This document shows, in pieces, positions 23,244 through 30,732 of a stretch of DNA of 30,732 nt (positions within the stretch are counted from its first letter, which is position 1; each line of letters begins with the position of its first letter). Origin of the DNA: a virus; the IMG/VR virus record IMGVR_UViG_3300046005_002613, positions 1 to 30,732 of that record; one strand, 5' to 3'. Made by a program: the position numbers and the translations under genes. The notes under the pieces are model-generated. The model was not told the origin of the DNA. It saw nothing but the letters and a program-made list of their open reading frames with translations, and did no database searches.

Positions 23244-25718
23244 TTATTTAATCTCCTTACACTTAAACCCTTTACTGTCATTAGGGAAATCTGAAAATTT
23301 CACCATGTTCATTCTTTGTAAATGTACTTTGATTCCTGGATATATCTCGGACCCAATATATTCACAATTTTTACATAATGCTTTTCTTTGTCCCCTATTA
23401 CCTCCGTAATTAAGAAATGGATCCAAACTGCTAACATCCTTATGAGATTTTAAACCTCTTTTTATTTCTATATTCTCGTACGAAGCTACTGTATTATTTA
23501 TTATTTTGCTACCAGCAAAACCGAGTACGACCTTACCAGTATCGGAGGATGTACTAGTAATTATGGAATCACTAGCTATTTTTTCTGTTTTGTATTTAAG
23601 CTCATCGTCATTTAGCCATTTTAAACAGCTTATAAATTTTTCACCATCAAATGATATAGCATTAGCAACAGAAACCAATAAATTATTAAATGCTACAAAT
23701 TCATTTCCTCCCCAATCATCATCATCGGTAAGTATTCTGAATGCTTCTTTAATACCACCTTTTAAATCATCAAATTTTATAAACGGTGTTACCTTATTAA
23801 CTATAGTTAAATCCATCTTATTGTATACTCCAGGCAATTTTAATTTATCCTTCATTCCCAATATGGAATTTATTCCGTTATATCTTTCAGCTGGTCTGAT
23901 CATACCAAAAGTTGCCCACCCTTTAAGATAGTTATTAAAAAATACTAATGGATCATCACTTTCATCCAGTTTTTCAAATCTTTCCCAGTTACAAGGAAAC
24001 TTTAATGATGTGCTAGCAAGATTGATATTATATAAACCGTTATTAAAAAAGAAATATGAATAATCTTTTGGGTTTTCTGCGGTAGCAGCTAAAGCTGAAT
24101 TCCATGCTTTTATGAATTTAGTATCATATGCAGGTTTTAATGATCCATCATTTCTGATAAAGTCACTACCCTCAACTTTTAAATTATAATTTTTTCTAAG
24201 AGAAGAAGCAAGTTTATCTACTTCTTTCCCTGCAGATCCTGTAATATCGTCACCCTCATTGTCCCCTATTTTATTAGAAGCTGCACGTGTCATATCATTA
24301 CCTGTTATATCTTTATATTGGTTTGCTAGTTCCTTTTCGAAATCTGAATTGTTTATTATTATCTTAGATTCGTTTATAGTTATATTAAGAAAATCACCAA
24401 ATTTCATAACACCAGTATTACTTTCGTGCATTTTACCTCTTATTATATCCAAAGATTTTTGTATGGCTGCTTTATCTTTTTCAGAAACCCAGTCAGATGA
24501 TATAATATCATCCAATAGTGCTTGATCTAAACTACCATTAGTATTCTTATTACCTACAGATTTTTGTATAGTGGCTATTATAGATGTAGTAGCAGGACCA
24601 TATTTACCATTAGGACCTCCTTTAGATCTCAACAAAGTACCTGCTGATTTAATACCATTAGCAATAGCTGTTTGTATAGCTGCTATTAATCCGCTTTCTT
24701 TTATTTTATCATCAGCATCGGTATCACCTCTTTTAAGCGGAAATAAGGTTTTAATAAAATCACCTTCCTTCGTCTTATGGTCATCACCTATCTCGCCTAT
24801 TGCAATATTTCTTTGTGCATCAGCCCTAGTTTTAAGTTCGAGTGCCTCTGTTGTTAAATCAGTAACATCCGAATATGATCCTTTGATCTCCTCATCATTT
24901 TGAATTTTCAATAAATCATTATCTATAGATTTATTGGATGCAGTTAAAAAATCAAGTCTAAATTTATCTACTTGTTTTTCAAGTTCATCTAGTGATCTTT
25001 TGTCCTTTTCACCAAATCCGCCTCTTCCGTTATCTAATGCTTTTCTTTTCTCATCAAGATCAAGAAAAGTTCTCTTCCAATCTCTACCATACCCATTTTT
25101 ACCATCCTTACCTTCAGCTGAGCTTATTAAATTTACTAGCATTTTTCTCAATGAATCGACTCTACCTTTATATCCGGTAAATAATCCATTTTCATTAAGG
25201 ATATCGTCACTGAAATAGAAAGATTCTTCTGAGCTGTTCTGTGTTTTACTATCCAATTCAGCTTGATATTCTTTAGCCCTATTGTCAAATGAGTTTTGTA
25301 ATTTTTGTGCCGCATTCTTAGCGTATGCGAGTATGCCTTCTTCTTTTTCTTTACTTATCTCTACTCCTCTTTCTAAAGCTTCTGCAAACTTCTCAAGTGA
25401 AAGCTGATATAATCTTTTTGCTTCCGAATATTTAGAATTTACCACATCAACATCCATAGTATCATTAGTTAATATAGAAGATAATTCTTTTACATTTTTA
25501 GCATTAGCCATAAGTGATAATTTGGCTCTGGTAGCTTCTGGATTCCTATCCCTTTTTGGTGCTATATCAAATATAAGTATTTTGAAAACCTCCAAAGCAT
25601 TAGCAGTTATTTTATTTAATAGTGCATCGACTAATTCGTTTTCAAAAAGTTTACCGTAATTGTAGCTATCTAATAAATTTTTAGCTACTGGATTGTTTAT
25701 TTGTGGATTCTTATTCAT
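23244..25718 (-). CDS. Large internal virion protein candidate with peptidoglycan-binding-like domain
   Basis: An 824-aa protein, the last of four genes after the capsid gene. Residues 1-300 are mainly helical and charged (coiled-coil-like). About 341-405 resembles a peptidoglycan-binding domain: GLIAAIQTAIANGI, then GPNGKYGPATTSIIATIQKS and a final GSLDQALLDDI, matching 'v..LQ..L...G....DG.yG..T..ai..iQ...G...dG.ld'. At 438-451 the sequence MKFGDFLNITINES resembles the targeting peptides that start neighbouring proteins, as if a second gene had been fused here. Further prohead-protease-like sites: LNEN (174-177), MHES (430-433), LDES (584-587). The C-terminus holds a CxxC (782-785). The likely role is a capsid-internal, possibly injected protein; this is inference. 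Confidence 0.8.
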   Translation of the reverse strand: MNKNPQINNPVAKNLLDSYNYGKLFENELVDALLNKITANALEVFKILIFDIAPKRDRNPEATRAKLSLMANAKNVKELSSILTNDTMDVDVVNSKYSEAKRLYQLSLEKFAEALERGVEISKEKEEGILAYAKNAAQKLQNSFDNRAKEYQAELDSKTQNSSEESFYFSDDILNENGLFTGYKGRVDSLRKMLVNLISSAEGKDGKNGYGRDWKRTFLDLDEKRKALDNGRGGFGEKDKRSLDELEKQVDKFRLDFLTASNKSIDNDLLKIQNDEEIKGSYSDVTDLTTEALELKTRADAQRNIAIGEIGDDHKTKEGDFIKTLFPLKRGDTDADDKIKESGLIAAIQTAIANGIKSAGTLLRSKGGPNGKYGPATTSIIATIQKSVGNKNTNGSLDQALLDDIISSDWVSEKDKAAIQKSLDIIRGKMHESNTGVMKFGDFLNITINESKIIINNSDFEKELANQYKDITGNDMTRAASNKIGDNEGDDITGSAGKEVDKLASSLRKNYNLKVEGSDFIRNDGSLKPAYDTKFIKAWNSALAATAENPKDYSYFFFNNGLYNINLASTSLKFPCNWERFEKLDESDDPLVFFNNYLKGWATFGMIRPAERYNGINSILGMKDKLKLPGVYNKMDLTIVNKVTPFIKFDDLKGGIKEAFRILTDDDDWGGNEFVAFNNLLVSVANAISFDGEKFISCLKWLNDDELKYKTEKIASDSIITSTSSDTGKVVLGFAGSKIINNTVASYENIEIKRGLKSHKDVSSLDPFLNYGGNRGQRKALCKNCEYIGSEIYPGIKVHLQRMNMVKFSDFPNDSKGFKCKEIK

Positions 25719-25731
25719 GTCTTTTTATTTT

Positions 25732-25992
25732 TTAGTATGTATCTGTAGACGGCTTAGTCACTGTTGGCTTTCTCATCTCTCCGGAAAGCATTTTCATCAA
25801 TCCAGAAATTTCCAAATATATAGCAGCTTGCTTATCTACACTTAGAATTTCGGAATTTCTATCCCCTGGTTTTTTTAATTTTTTAGCTTCTGTTATATCA
25901 TCAAATTTTTTAGCAATATTAAGTTTAATCTCTTGTAACTTAGTATTATCTGATGCCTCCGTTAATTTACTATAATCTTTATAACTAATCAT
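25732..25992 (-). CDS. Small head protein with targeting-like N-terminus
   Basis: An 86-aa basic, helical protein. MISYKDYSKLTEAS at the start fits the T4 internal-protein targeting peptide pattern (aromatic-x-acidic-aromatic, then LTE before Ala). T4 major capsid itself is cut at LTE-A. After removal of 12 residues, a 74-aa Lys-rich protein would remain, similar in size to T4 internal proteins. ATG overlaps the previous gene's stop by 8 bp (ATGATTAG). It precedes the 824-aa gene. Confidence 0.75.
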   Translation of the reverse strand: MISYKDYSKLTEASDNTKLQEIKLNIAKKFDDITEAKKLKKPGDRNSEILSVDKQAAIYLEISGLMKMLSGEMRKPTVTKPSTDTY

Positions 25993-26881
25993 TTCTTCTT
26001 GCTATTGTTATTTTTGAACGTAATTCCTTAATTTTATCCATATATTTAGCACGGATTTCAGTAACCTTATTAGCAGCGCTTTCCTTAGTTGCGCCATCAC
26101 CTTCTTTTTTAGAAATAAGATCATTAAGAGCTTCTCTCTCTACTTCCATTTGCGTATATAATTCATTTCTATTCTGTACTAATTTAGCAACTAGATCTTT
26201 TATTTGTTTAGGATCCATGTTTTTAACGCTTCTAGAAAAATCACCAAGATTCATTTTAGCATAACCACTGACTTCACCAGCAGATCCAATTACTTTACTT
26301 CTATTAGTACCTGAGCTTTCCGATCTAAAATCAGAACCGCTTAAAAGATCACCATATTCTTTTTTGAATTCGGTATCCCTATCTTTTGCTTTTAATACAG
26401 CTGCTTTATATTTATTATATAATTCACCAGATAATGTGCTACTTGCTAGATCCTTAGATCTATTATACATATCCTCTGCTATTTCTGAATCAAGTTTAGA
26501 TTTATTTAATTCCCAATACTTTTTAAGTCTTTCGTCCTCGTCTATAACTTTCTTAACCTTATTCATTATATAATCAATCTTTCTAGAATGTGCTTTTTCA
26601 CCAGCAGCAAGAGATTCATTATTTCTCTGTATAAATTTATCGGTTTTTTTCAATTCCGCAGGATCGCTTTTGATCTGTGATCTTTCTAATGAAAGTTTAT
26701 CTATGGCATCATGTATTTTCTCCCATTCATCCAGATATTCAAGTTCAGCAGATTTATATTCACCTAATAGATTATTTAATTTACTATTAGCCCCACCAAA
26801 ATTGCTACTAAACCAATCTTTAATTTTATCTTCCATGCCAGATTCGTTCAATACTGACCATTCCTTAAATTTTAAAGTCAT
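25985..26881 (-). CDS. Coiled-coil internal head protein candidate
   Basis: A 298-aa protein. MTLKFKEWSVLNESGMED at the start has Phe-Lys-Glu-Trp then LNE before Ser (E13/S14), matching the proposed targeting and cut site. The remainder is charged and helical with heptad-like stretches (YKSAELEYLDEWEKIHDAID, LVAKLVQNRNELYTQMEVER, VTEIRAKYMDKIKELRSKIT). The middle (about 190-215) is Ser/Gly-rich. Its ATG overlaps the 379-aa gene stop as TAATG, so the two are coupled and likely made in fixed proportion. The role may resemble prohead core or internal proteins. Confidence 0.8.
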   Translation of the reverse strand: MTLKFKEWSVLNESGMEDKIKDWFSSNFGGANSKLNNLLGEYKSAELEYLDEWEKIHDAIDKLSLERSQIKSDPAELKKTDKFIQRNNESLAAGEKAHSRKIDYIMNKVKKVIDEDERLKKYWELNKSKLDSEIAEDMYNRSKDLASSTLSGELYNKYKAAVLKAKDRDTEFKKEYGDLLSGSDFRSESSGTNRSKVIGSAGEVSGYAKMNLGDFSRSVKNMDPKQIKDLVAKLVQNRNELYTQMEVEREALNDLISKKEGDGATKESAANKVTEIRAKYMDKIKELRSKITIARRND

Positions 26882-28020
26882 TATAAATTTAATTTTTTTC
26901 TGATTTGTTCAATCGTATCAAGAGTTAATTTACCAGATTTATTAATACCAACTAATGAAAGCTTATTTTTAAGTTCTTTAGAAAGAGGTCCAGATGCAGA
27001 TTTTGCAGTGTTTGCATTTGCATTTACTTTAGATAAAGCATTAGATACAGCATCTTTGTTATCTAGATTCTTATCTATCCCAACAACGGATTTACCCAAA
27101 CTTGAAAGAGTTGCTAAAAGATTTCTTTTATAATCAAGAGTTGCAGCCATTTCTATTATATCCAATTTATTATTTTCTAAATATCTAGGACTAAGTGGTT
27201 TATCTGATCTTTTAAGTTTAGCTTCTAATGCATTAAGCTTTCTTTCCATATCAGCTTTAGTATCGGATATTTCTTTTTCTAATTCATTTTTCCTTTTAAT
27301 TATATCACCACCTCTTTTTTTGGTTAATAATTTCTTCTCAGGTTCTGGGTTGATTGAAAAATCATCCAGATTGGATTTTCGTTTATTTGCACTATCAACT
27401 TCTTCCTCCATTTCCTTTGCTAATGCATCAACTTCAGCACTAGCGGTTTTTACCTTATCTGCATATTTACTAAGTTTACTCTGATCTTCAGAGTGGGCTT
27501 TTGCTAAATCATATTCAACCTCAGCAAGTGCAAGCGCGTTTTCAGCGTAGCATCCCTCCAAATATTCTCTTCTTCTATGATTATCATCCACTAATTTTTT
27601 AGCAACATTTTTGGATTTCTTAATTTTAAGTTCCTGTGCTTTGTTGAATGCTTCAAATTCTCTTATCTTTGCAACTTTTTCATTTTGCAATGCAAGTTTT
27701 CTATCATTATCACTAGTTTCTTTTATCTCTTTTTCTATATTGGCTATAGTATCTTCAAGTGCATATTCTTTCTTTACCAGATCTATTTCTAAAGATAATA
27801 TTATGCTTACCGCCTGATCTAACATACCTATACCAGAAAAAGATCCTAATAGGAATTTAGATAATTTATTTTTTAATATATTACCAATTCGACCTTCGTT
27901 TATATTATATTCAAGGTTAGTAATATCAATTTCTTTTAATTCTTCTACCAATTTAATATCGATACTCTCTATAAGTGAATCGTATTCAAGAAACTCAGAG
28001 AAGGAAGGCATATTTATCAT
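26881..28020 (-). CDS. Coiled-coil head protein candidate, first gene after capsid unit
   Basis: A 379-aa protein. MPSFSEFLEYDSLIES lies at residues 4-19: Phe-Ser-Glu-Phe then LIE before Ser. A start at Met4 is possible. Residues 75-250 are long, charged helices typical of coiled coils (EDTIANIEKEIKETSDNDRK, LALAEVEYDLAKAHSEDQSK, ELEKEISDTKADMERKLNAL). The C-terminal 90 residues are less charged and may fold separately (LATLSSLGKSVVGIDKNL ... GINKSGKLTLDTIEQIRKKL). It follows the capsid terminator and is preceded by GATATATA 22 bp before the ATG. Together with the next three genes it forms an operon of probable prohead-internal proteins. Confidence 0.8.
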   Translation of the reverse strand: MINMPSFSEFLEYDSLIESIDIKLVEELKEIDITNLEYNINEGRIGNILKNKLSKFLLGSFSGIGMLDQAVSIILSLEIDLVKKEYALEDTIANIEKEIKETSDNDRKLALQNEKVAKIREFEAFNKAQELKIKKSKNVAKKLVDDNHRRREYLEGCYAENALALAEVEYDLAKAHSEDQSKLSKYADKVKTASAEVDALAKEMEEEVDSANKRKSNLDDFSINPEPEKKLLTKKRGGDIIKRKNELEKEISDTKADMERKLNALEAKLKRSDKPLSPRYLENNKLDIIEMAATLDYKRNLLATLSSLGKSVVGIDKNLDNKDAVSNALSKVNANANTAKSASGPLSKELKNKLSLVGINKSGKLTLDTIEQIRKKLNL

Positions 28021-28042
28021 ATGATTGTTATATTTTTCTATG

Positions 28043-28050
28043 TATATATC
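28043..28050 (-). promoter_or_regulatory. Putative late promoter octamer before 379-aa gene
   Basis: Minus strand reads CATGTTGATATATACATAGA with GATATATA 22 bp before the ATG at 28020 and just after the capsid-gene terminator. Confidence 0.5.
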
Positions 28051-28082
28051 AACATGTTATAACTTATTTATATCTAACAAAA

Positions 28083-28110
28083 AAAAGTCCTAAGTAAACT
28101 TAGGACTTTT
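28083..28110. terminator. Terminator after major capsid gene
   Basis: Perfect 12-bp arms AAAAGTCCTAAG / CTTAGGACTTTT around loop TAAA, with flanking A- and T-runs, 18 bp past the capsid gene stop at 28129. Confidence 0.92.
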
Positions 28111-28128
28111 AAATAACTATTTAAAGTA

Positions 28129-29802
28129 TTATGCCAAACCACCAACTGGTACTTGTACAAATAATGTTAAGTACATAGTTTCTGGTAAGAATCCAGCTTC
28201 AACTAAAGCATATCTAGATTTTACCGCGATTTTAGGTGACATAGTACCTTCAGAGATTGTCTGAATGCTTTCTGCCATCATGTAAGGCATGAATTTAATA
28301 CCTGGCTCATCGTCACCACCTTTTCTACCGATCAAGATTCTGGTATCGTTGTAGTTCATGTTCTGATCTACATAAACGGTCATACCAGCAAGTGAACCTA
28401 CAGGGTATAAAGTACCATTATTTTGAGTTAAAGTATTAGAGAATGGAGCAAAAGTGAACTGAGAAATATCTTGAAGTGCACTAGCTAAAGCAGCGTTAGT
28501 AACGATGAAGTTAGCAGGTCCTCTTCTACCTCTATTTGCAACTACATTAGCACCTGCAAGTATTCTTGAAAACAATCTTCTTTGTAGAGTTGATAAGTTT
28601 TCATATCCTCCTGATACTGGACCAGCAGGGATTACCATAGTTGATGCAGTGTCGTCTTTTTTCACATACGCTAAAGTTGTACCAGCAGCACCACTTAACA
28701 CTAAGTTAAGGTTAAGGTTTTGACTTTCAACTAAGCTAAATTGTAAGTGATTTGACCATCCTAGAGCAAATGCTCTTGAAAGTATGTGTTTGTTAATAGC
28801 CTGAGAAACTTCATTAACCAATGCGTTTTCGATCATTGAGATAACGTCGATACCGAATTGTTTGTTAAGATCCTGAATTTGCTCAGTTGTAACTGCAGCA
28901 GCTACTTGGAAAGTTTCAGCTTCAACGAATTTAGTGAAAGTTGAAAGACCCATTGAGTTATAGTAAGTAGACTCACCAGTTCCTCTTAACATAGGGTTGT
29001 ACGTTTTAGTACCATCTACATAAGGACCTTGCCAAGCATCACTATTAGTAGAACCAGCTCCAACATATCCTTGAATATGATCTTGCAAAGCTTTAACTAA
29101 TTGTGCAGAACCTGCTGTTCCCACTGTATAGAATCCGCTAGTTCCAACCTGATAAGAAGTACCGTTGAAATAAGTAGAGATATTGCTACCTTGTGCTATT
29201 GCAGTTACTTTAAATATAGGGAATCCATCTATTCTTGATAATCCGATGAATGTTAATTCTAAAGTAGTATTAACAGTGTAAGTAGTACCAACAGTAAAAG
29301 TAGTAGCGCTAGCGCCAGTACCACCTGTAATTCCTGCTACCTCAACTGGGAATTTAATCATAGAAGGTGCAGAAGCTAACTGATCAGCAGCAGTAGATGC
29401 AGAAGCAGCTCCAATTTTACCACCAGCGTATACATAATCTAAGTAAGATAAGATACCTGTTGGTCCTGACATAGGTATAACAGGTACGATATCAAACCCG
29501 ATTGTCTTAGCAGCTACTTGTATAGCTAAAGGCAATAATGAAGGGAATTTATCTCCTGAACCTTGATTTCCTGTATTGTAAAATGCAGTATTAGCATTAC
29601 CAGTAGGATATACCGGTGCAGCAACGTTACCCATACCGTTTACAACTCCTAATGAATTATAAGCTCCGGCAGATTCGTTTAATGAATGGTAATGACAATA
29701 TTTAGTCAACCATACTTTTTTATTTTCGTCTGTAATACCAGCTTTGCTTTCAATAAGCGGTGACCAGGTATCGTAGATTTCTTGTTCGTTAATCAATTTC
29801 AT
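28129..29802 (-). CDS. 23: Major capsid protein, T4 gp23-like
   Basis: A 557-aa protein, near T4 gp23 (521 aa). Residues 10-20 (YDTWSPLIES) match the 'W.PLIE' opening of gp23. The segment 86-120 ends in PVIPMSGPTGILSY, matching the gp23 'D..GVQPMSGPTG' block; the C-terminal region GMTVYVDQNMNYNDTRILIGRKG, then IKFMPYMM and SRYALVE matches the gp23 strand that ends '...PY...RYG'. A protease-like site SLNESAG lies at 40-46 (cut expected after Glu43), corresponding to T4's cut after LTE at residue 65. It follows the scaffold-like gene by 16 bp and ends at a strong terminator. The head is built from this protein around the scaffold. GC and codon choice in this gene look a little richer than its neighbours, as expected for a highly expressed gene. 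Confidence 0.93.
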   Translation of the reverse strand: MKLINEQEIYDTWSPLIESKAGITDENKKVWLTKYCHYHSLNESAGAYNSLGVVNGMGNVAAPVYPTGNANTAFYNTGNQGSGDKFPSLLPLAIQVAAKTIGFDIVPVIPMSGPTGILSYLDYVYAGGKIGAASASTAADQLASAPSMIKFPVEVAGITGGTGASATTFTVGTTYTVNTTLELTFIGLSRIDGFPIFKVTAIAQGSNISTYFNGTSYQVGTSGFYTVGTAGSAQLVKALQDHIQGYVGAGSTNSDAWQGPYVDGTKTYNPMLRGTGESTYYNSMGLSTFTKFVEAETFQVAAAVTTEQIQDLNKQFGIDVISMIENALVNEVSQAINKHILSRAFALGWSNHLQFSLVESQNLNLNLVLSGAAGTTLAYVKKDDTASTMVIPAGPVSGGYENLSTLQRRLFSRILAGANVVANRGRRGPANFIVTNAALASALQDISQFTFAPFSNTLTQNNGTLYPVGSLAGMTVYVDQNMNYNDTRILIGRKGGDDEPGIKFMPYMMAESIQTISEGTMSPKIAVKSRYALVEAGFLPETMYLTLFVQVPVGGLA

Positions 29803-29818
29803 GATTTAATTAATTTTT

Positions 29819-30732
29819 TTATCTTATTTGGAATTTTTTATCCAATGCTGAAGCGATAGCAGCCATATAATCGTTGCTATAACCTAATGTTGGTGTATTG
29901 GATATTTCCGTGTTTTCATTCTCGTCTAATTTTTGAACCCCTATTGGAGCTGTTCCAAGTTGACGTGTTGACCAGAAGTTTCTGATCTGGTATGGTGTAT
30001 CTAAATTCCAGGTGTGGCTTTGAGCAATAATTGATTGCTTGTGACCATCTGTAAGTGATTCCCATACTTTAGCATAATCTTCAGGAATTTCGTCTATAAA
30101 CTTAAGTCCAGTTTTATTAGTGTTTTCCTTTTCGTTAAGAACTTCTTCTTCTTTAGCCTCTTGTGTATTGGCTACTTGCTTCATTTTATTAGAAGCTTCA
30201 TTTATATCTGATTCAGTTTTTTGTGTTTTAACTGATTCTATCAAATTATCTATTTTACTTGTAAGATCTGTATAATCTCCACCAAAACCAGATTCGTTTA
30301 ATCCTGCTTCAGATGAAAGTTCTACGCCTTCTCTTAATGTTTCACTTGGTTTCATAGTGTTAGTATTTATACTTTCACTTATATATTCAGTATATGAAAT
30401 AGATTTTGTTAATCTCTCTGAAATATATTCGGAATAATCCAAACCTTTGTTAACATTTTCTGCTAAATAATTAGCATATTGTATATTTTTATTAACTGTC
30501 TCATCTAATGCTTCAGTCTTTTTAATTCCATTATTTAAATTTTCTGCAAGATACTCGGTATAAGCTATTCCTTTTTCTAAATTCTCACCTAGATATTCGC
30601 TATAAGCTATTCCTTTTTCTAAATTTTCACCTATGTATTCAGAATATTGTATATTCTGATCAACTTTCTCAGCAAGATATTTGGAATATTCTATACTTCT
30701 ATCAACACTTTCTGCAACATATTCAGAATTCT
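29819..30732 (-). CDS. 22: Prohead scaffold/core protein, gp22-position, partial (N-terminus beyond right edge)
   Basis: The frame is open from the right edge to the stop at 29819, 303 visible codons. A TTG at 30442 could be read as a start, but repeats continue upstream in frame. Visible part: nine 14-residue units (see repeat), then a polar region with candidate protease sites GLNES, LIES, INEAS and VLNEK, and a C-terminal block HTWNLDTPYQIRNFWSTRQL with two-helix character. Its position immediately before the capsid gene matches T4 gene 22, whose product forms the prohead core and is digested by protease gp21 during maturation. Helix-rich, acidic composition suits this. No sequence identity to T4 gp22 is claimed. 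Confidence 0.8.
   Translation of the reverse strand, partial: NSEYVAESVDRSIEYSKYLAEKVDQNIQYSEYIGENLEKGIAYSEYLGENLEKGIAYTEYLAENLNNGIKKTEALDETVNKNIQYANYLAENVNKGLDYSEYISERLTKSISYTEYISESINTNTMKPSETLREGVELSSEAGLNESGFGGDYTDLTSKIDNLIESVKTQKTESDINEASNKMKQVANTQEAKEEEVLNEKENTNKTGLKFIDEIPEDYAKVWESLTDGHKQSIIAQSHTWNLDTPYQIRNFWSTRQLGTAPIGVQKLDENENTEISNTPTLGYSNDYMAAIASALDKKFQIR
30353..30730 (-). repeat. Nine 14-residue (42-bp) tandem repeats in scaffold-like gene, continuing beyond the edge
   Basis: Exact 42-bp period over 378 bp. Representative unit YSEYLGENLEKGIA; variants include YTEYLAENLNNGIK, YANYLAENVNKGLD, YSEYISERLTKSIS and one poor unit (KTEALDETVNKNIQ). Units 3 and 4 from the right edge are nearly identical at DNA level, pointing to recent duplication. 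Each unit (except the poor one) has aromatic-x-x-aromatic then (L/I/V)xE. Confidence 0.95.

Noticed and set aside
24259-25218. Plus-strand open frames opposite the 824-aa gene
   Set aside because: They are antisense shadows caused by Asp/Lys/Ser-rich sense codons; hydrophobic, low-complexity products with no leader.
30442-30442. TTG at 30442 as the start of the scaffold-like gene
   Set aside because: The 14-residue repeats continue in the same frame to the right edge without a stop, so the true start lies outside the window.
1-30732. tRNA genes, insertion sequences or an integrase
   Set aside because: None were seen on reading; the gaps between genes are all under about 110 bp and are filled by terminators or promoter motifs.

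Overview
The window is about 30.7 kb of the late (virion) region of a T4-type contractile-tailed phage. It is very AT-rich. All genes are transcribed leftward on the minus strand except one at 19411-20130. The anchors are a T4 gp23-type major capsid protein (28129-29802), a gp5-type spike, a gp25-type wedge protein and a gp6/J-type wedge protein. The host is probably a Bacteroidota (flavobacterial-type) bacterium. Most starts lack a Shine-Dalgarno sequence and are instead preceded by A/T-only stretches such as TTAAATAAAAATG, and the phage carries its own S1-domain protein. The host call is an inference.

Layout in the direction of transcription (right to left). (1) Head module: a scaffold-like gene running off the right edge, with nine 14-residue repeats in the visible part, then the capsid protein and a strong terminator. 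(2) A promoter-like motif, then four genes (379, 298, 86 and 824 aa). Three of them have short N-termini resembling the T4 capsid-targeting peptide, and the 824-aa protein has a similar peptide internally. They look like internal head proteins and end at a terminator. (3) A P-loop kinase and an asparagine-synthetase-like enzyme. (4) Two small genes (205 and 103 aa), ending at a terminator shared with the single plus-strand gene. (5) A small cassette (143 and 317 aa) with its own promoter-like motif and terminator. (6) A long run: 213 aa, Nudix hydrolase, two small proteins, then baseplate genes (608 aa, gp53-like, hub-like, a 774-aa protein with a 7 x 69-bp repeat, gp5-like spike, 534 aa). (7) An S1-domain protein, an amidoligase-like enzyme fused to a beta-helix, and a 260-aa connector-like protein, ending at a terminator. 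(8) gp25-like, gp6-like, 175 aa, and a structural gene running off the left edge.

The strongest unusual signal is a possible packaging code. The motif aromatic-x-(E/D/N/G-D)-aromatic followed shortly by (L/I/M)xE resembles the T4 capsid-targeting peptide and the prohead-protease cut site. It occurs at the N-termini of several proteins, inside the 824-aa protein, and as the repeating unit of the scaffold-like protein. This suggests cargo proteins enter the prohead by imitating the scaffold repeat and are trimmed by the same protease. A second signal is the octamer GATATATA (minus strand), found before five transcription-unit starts and plausibly the phage's late promoter. Terminase, portal, sheath, tube and the prohead protease were not seen and probably lie to the right.
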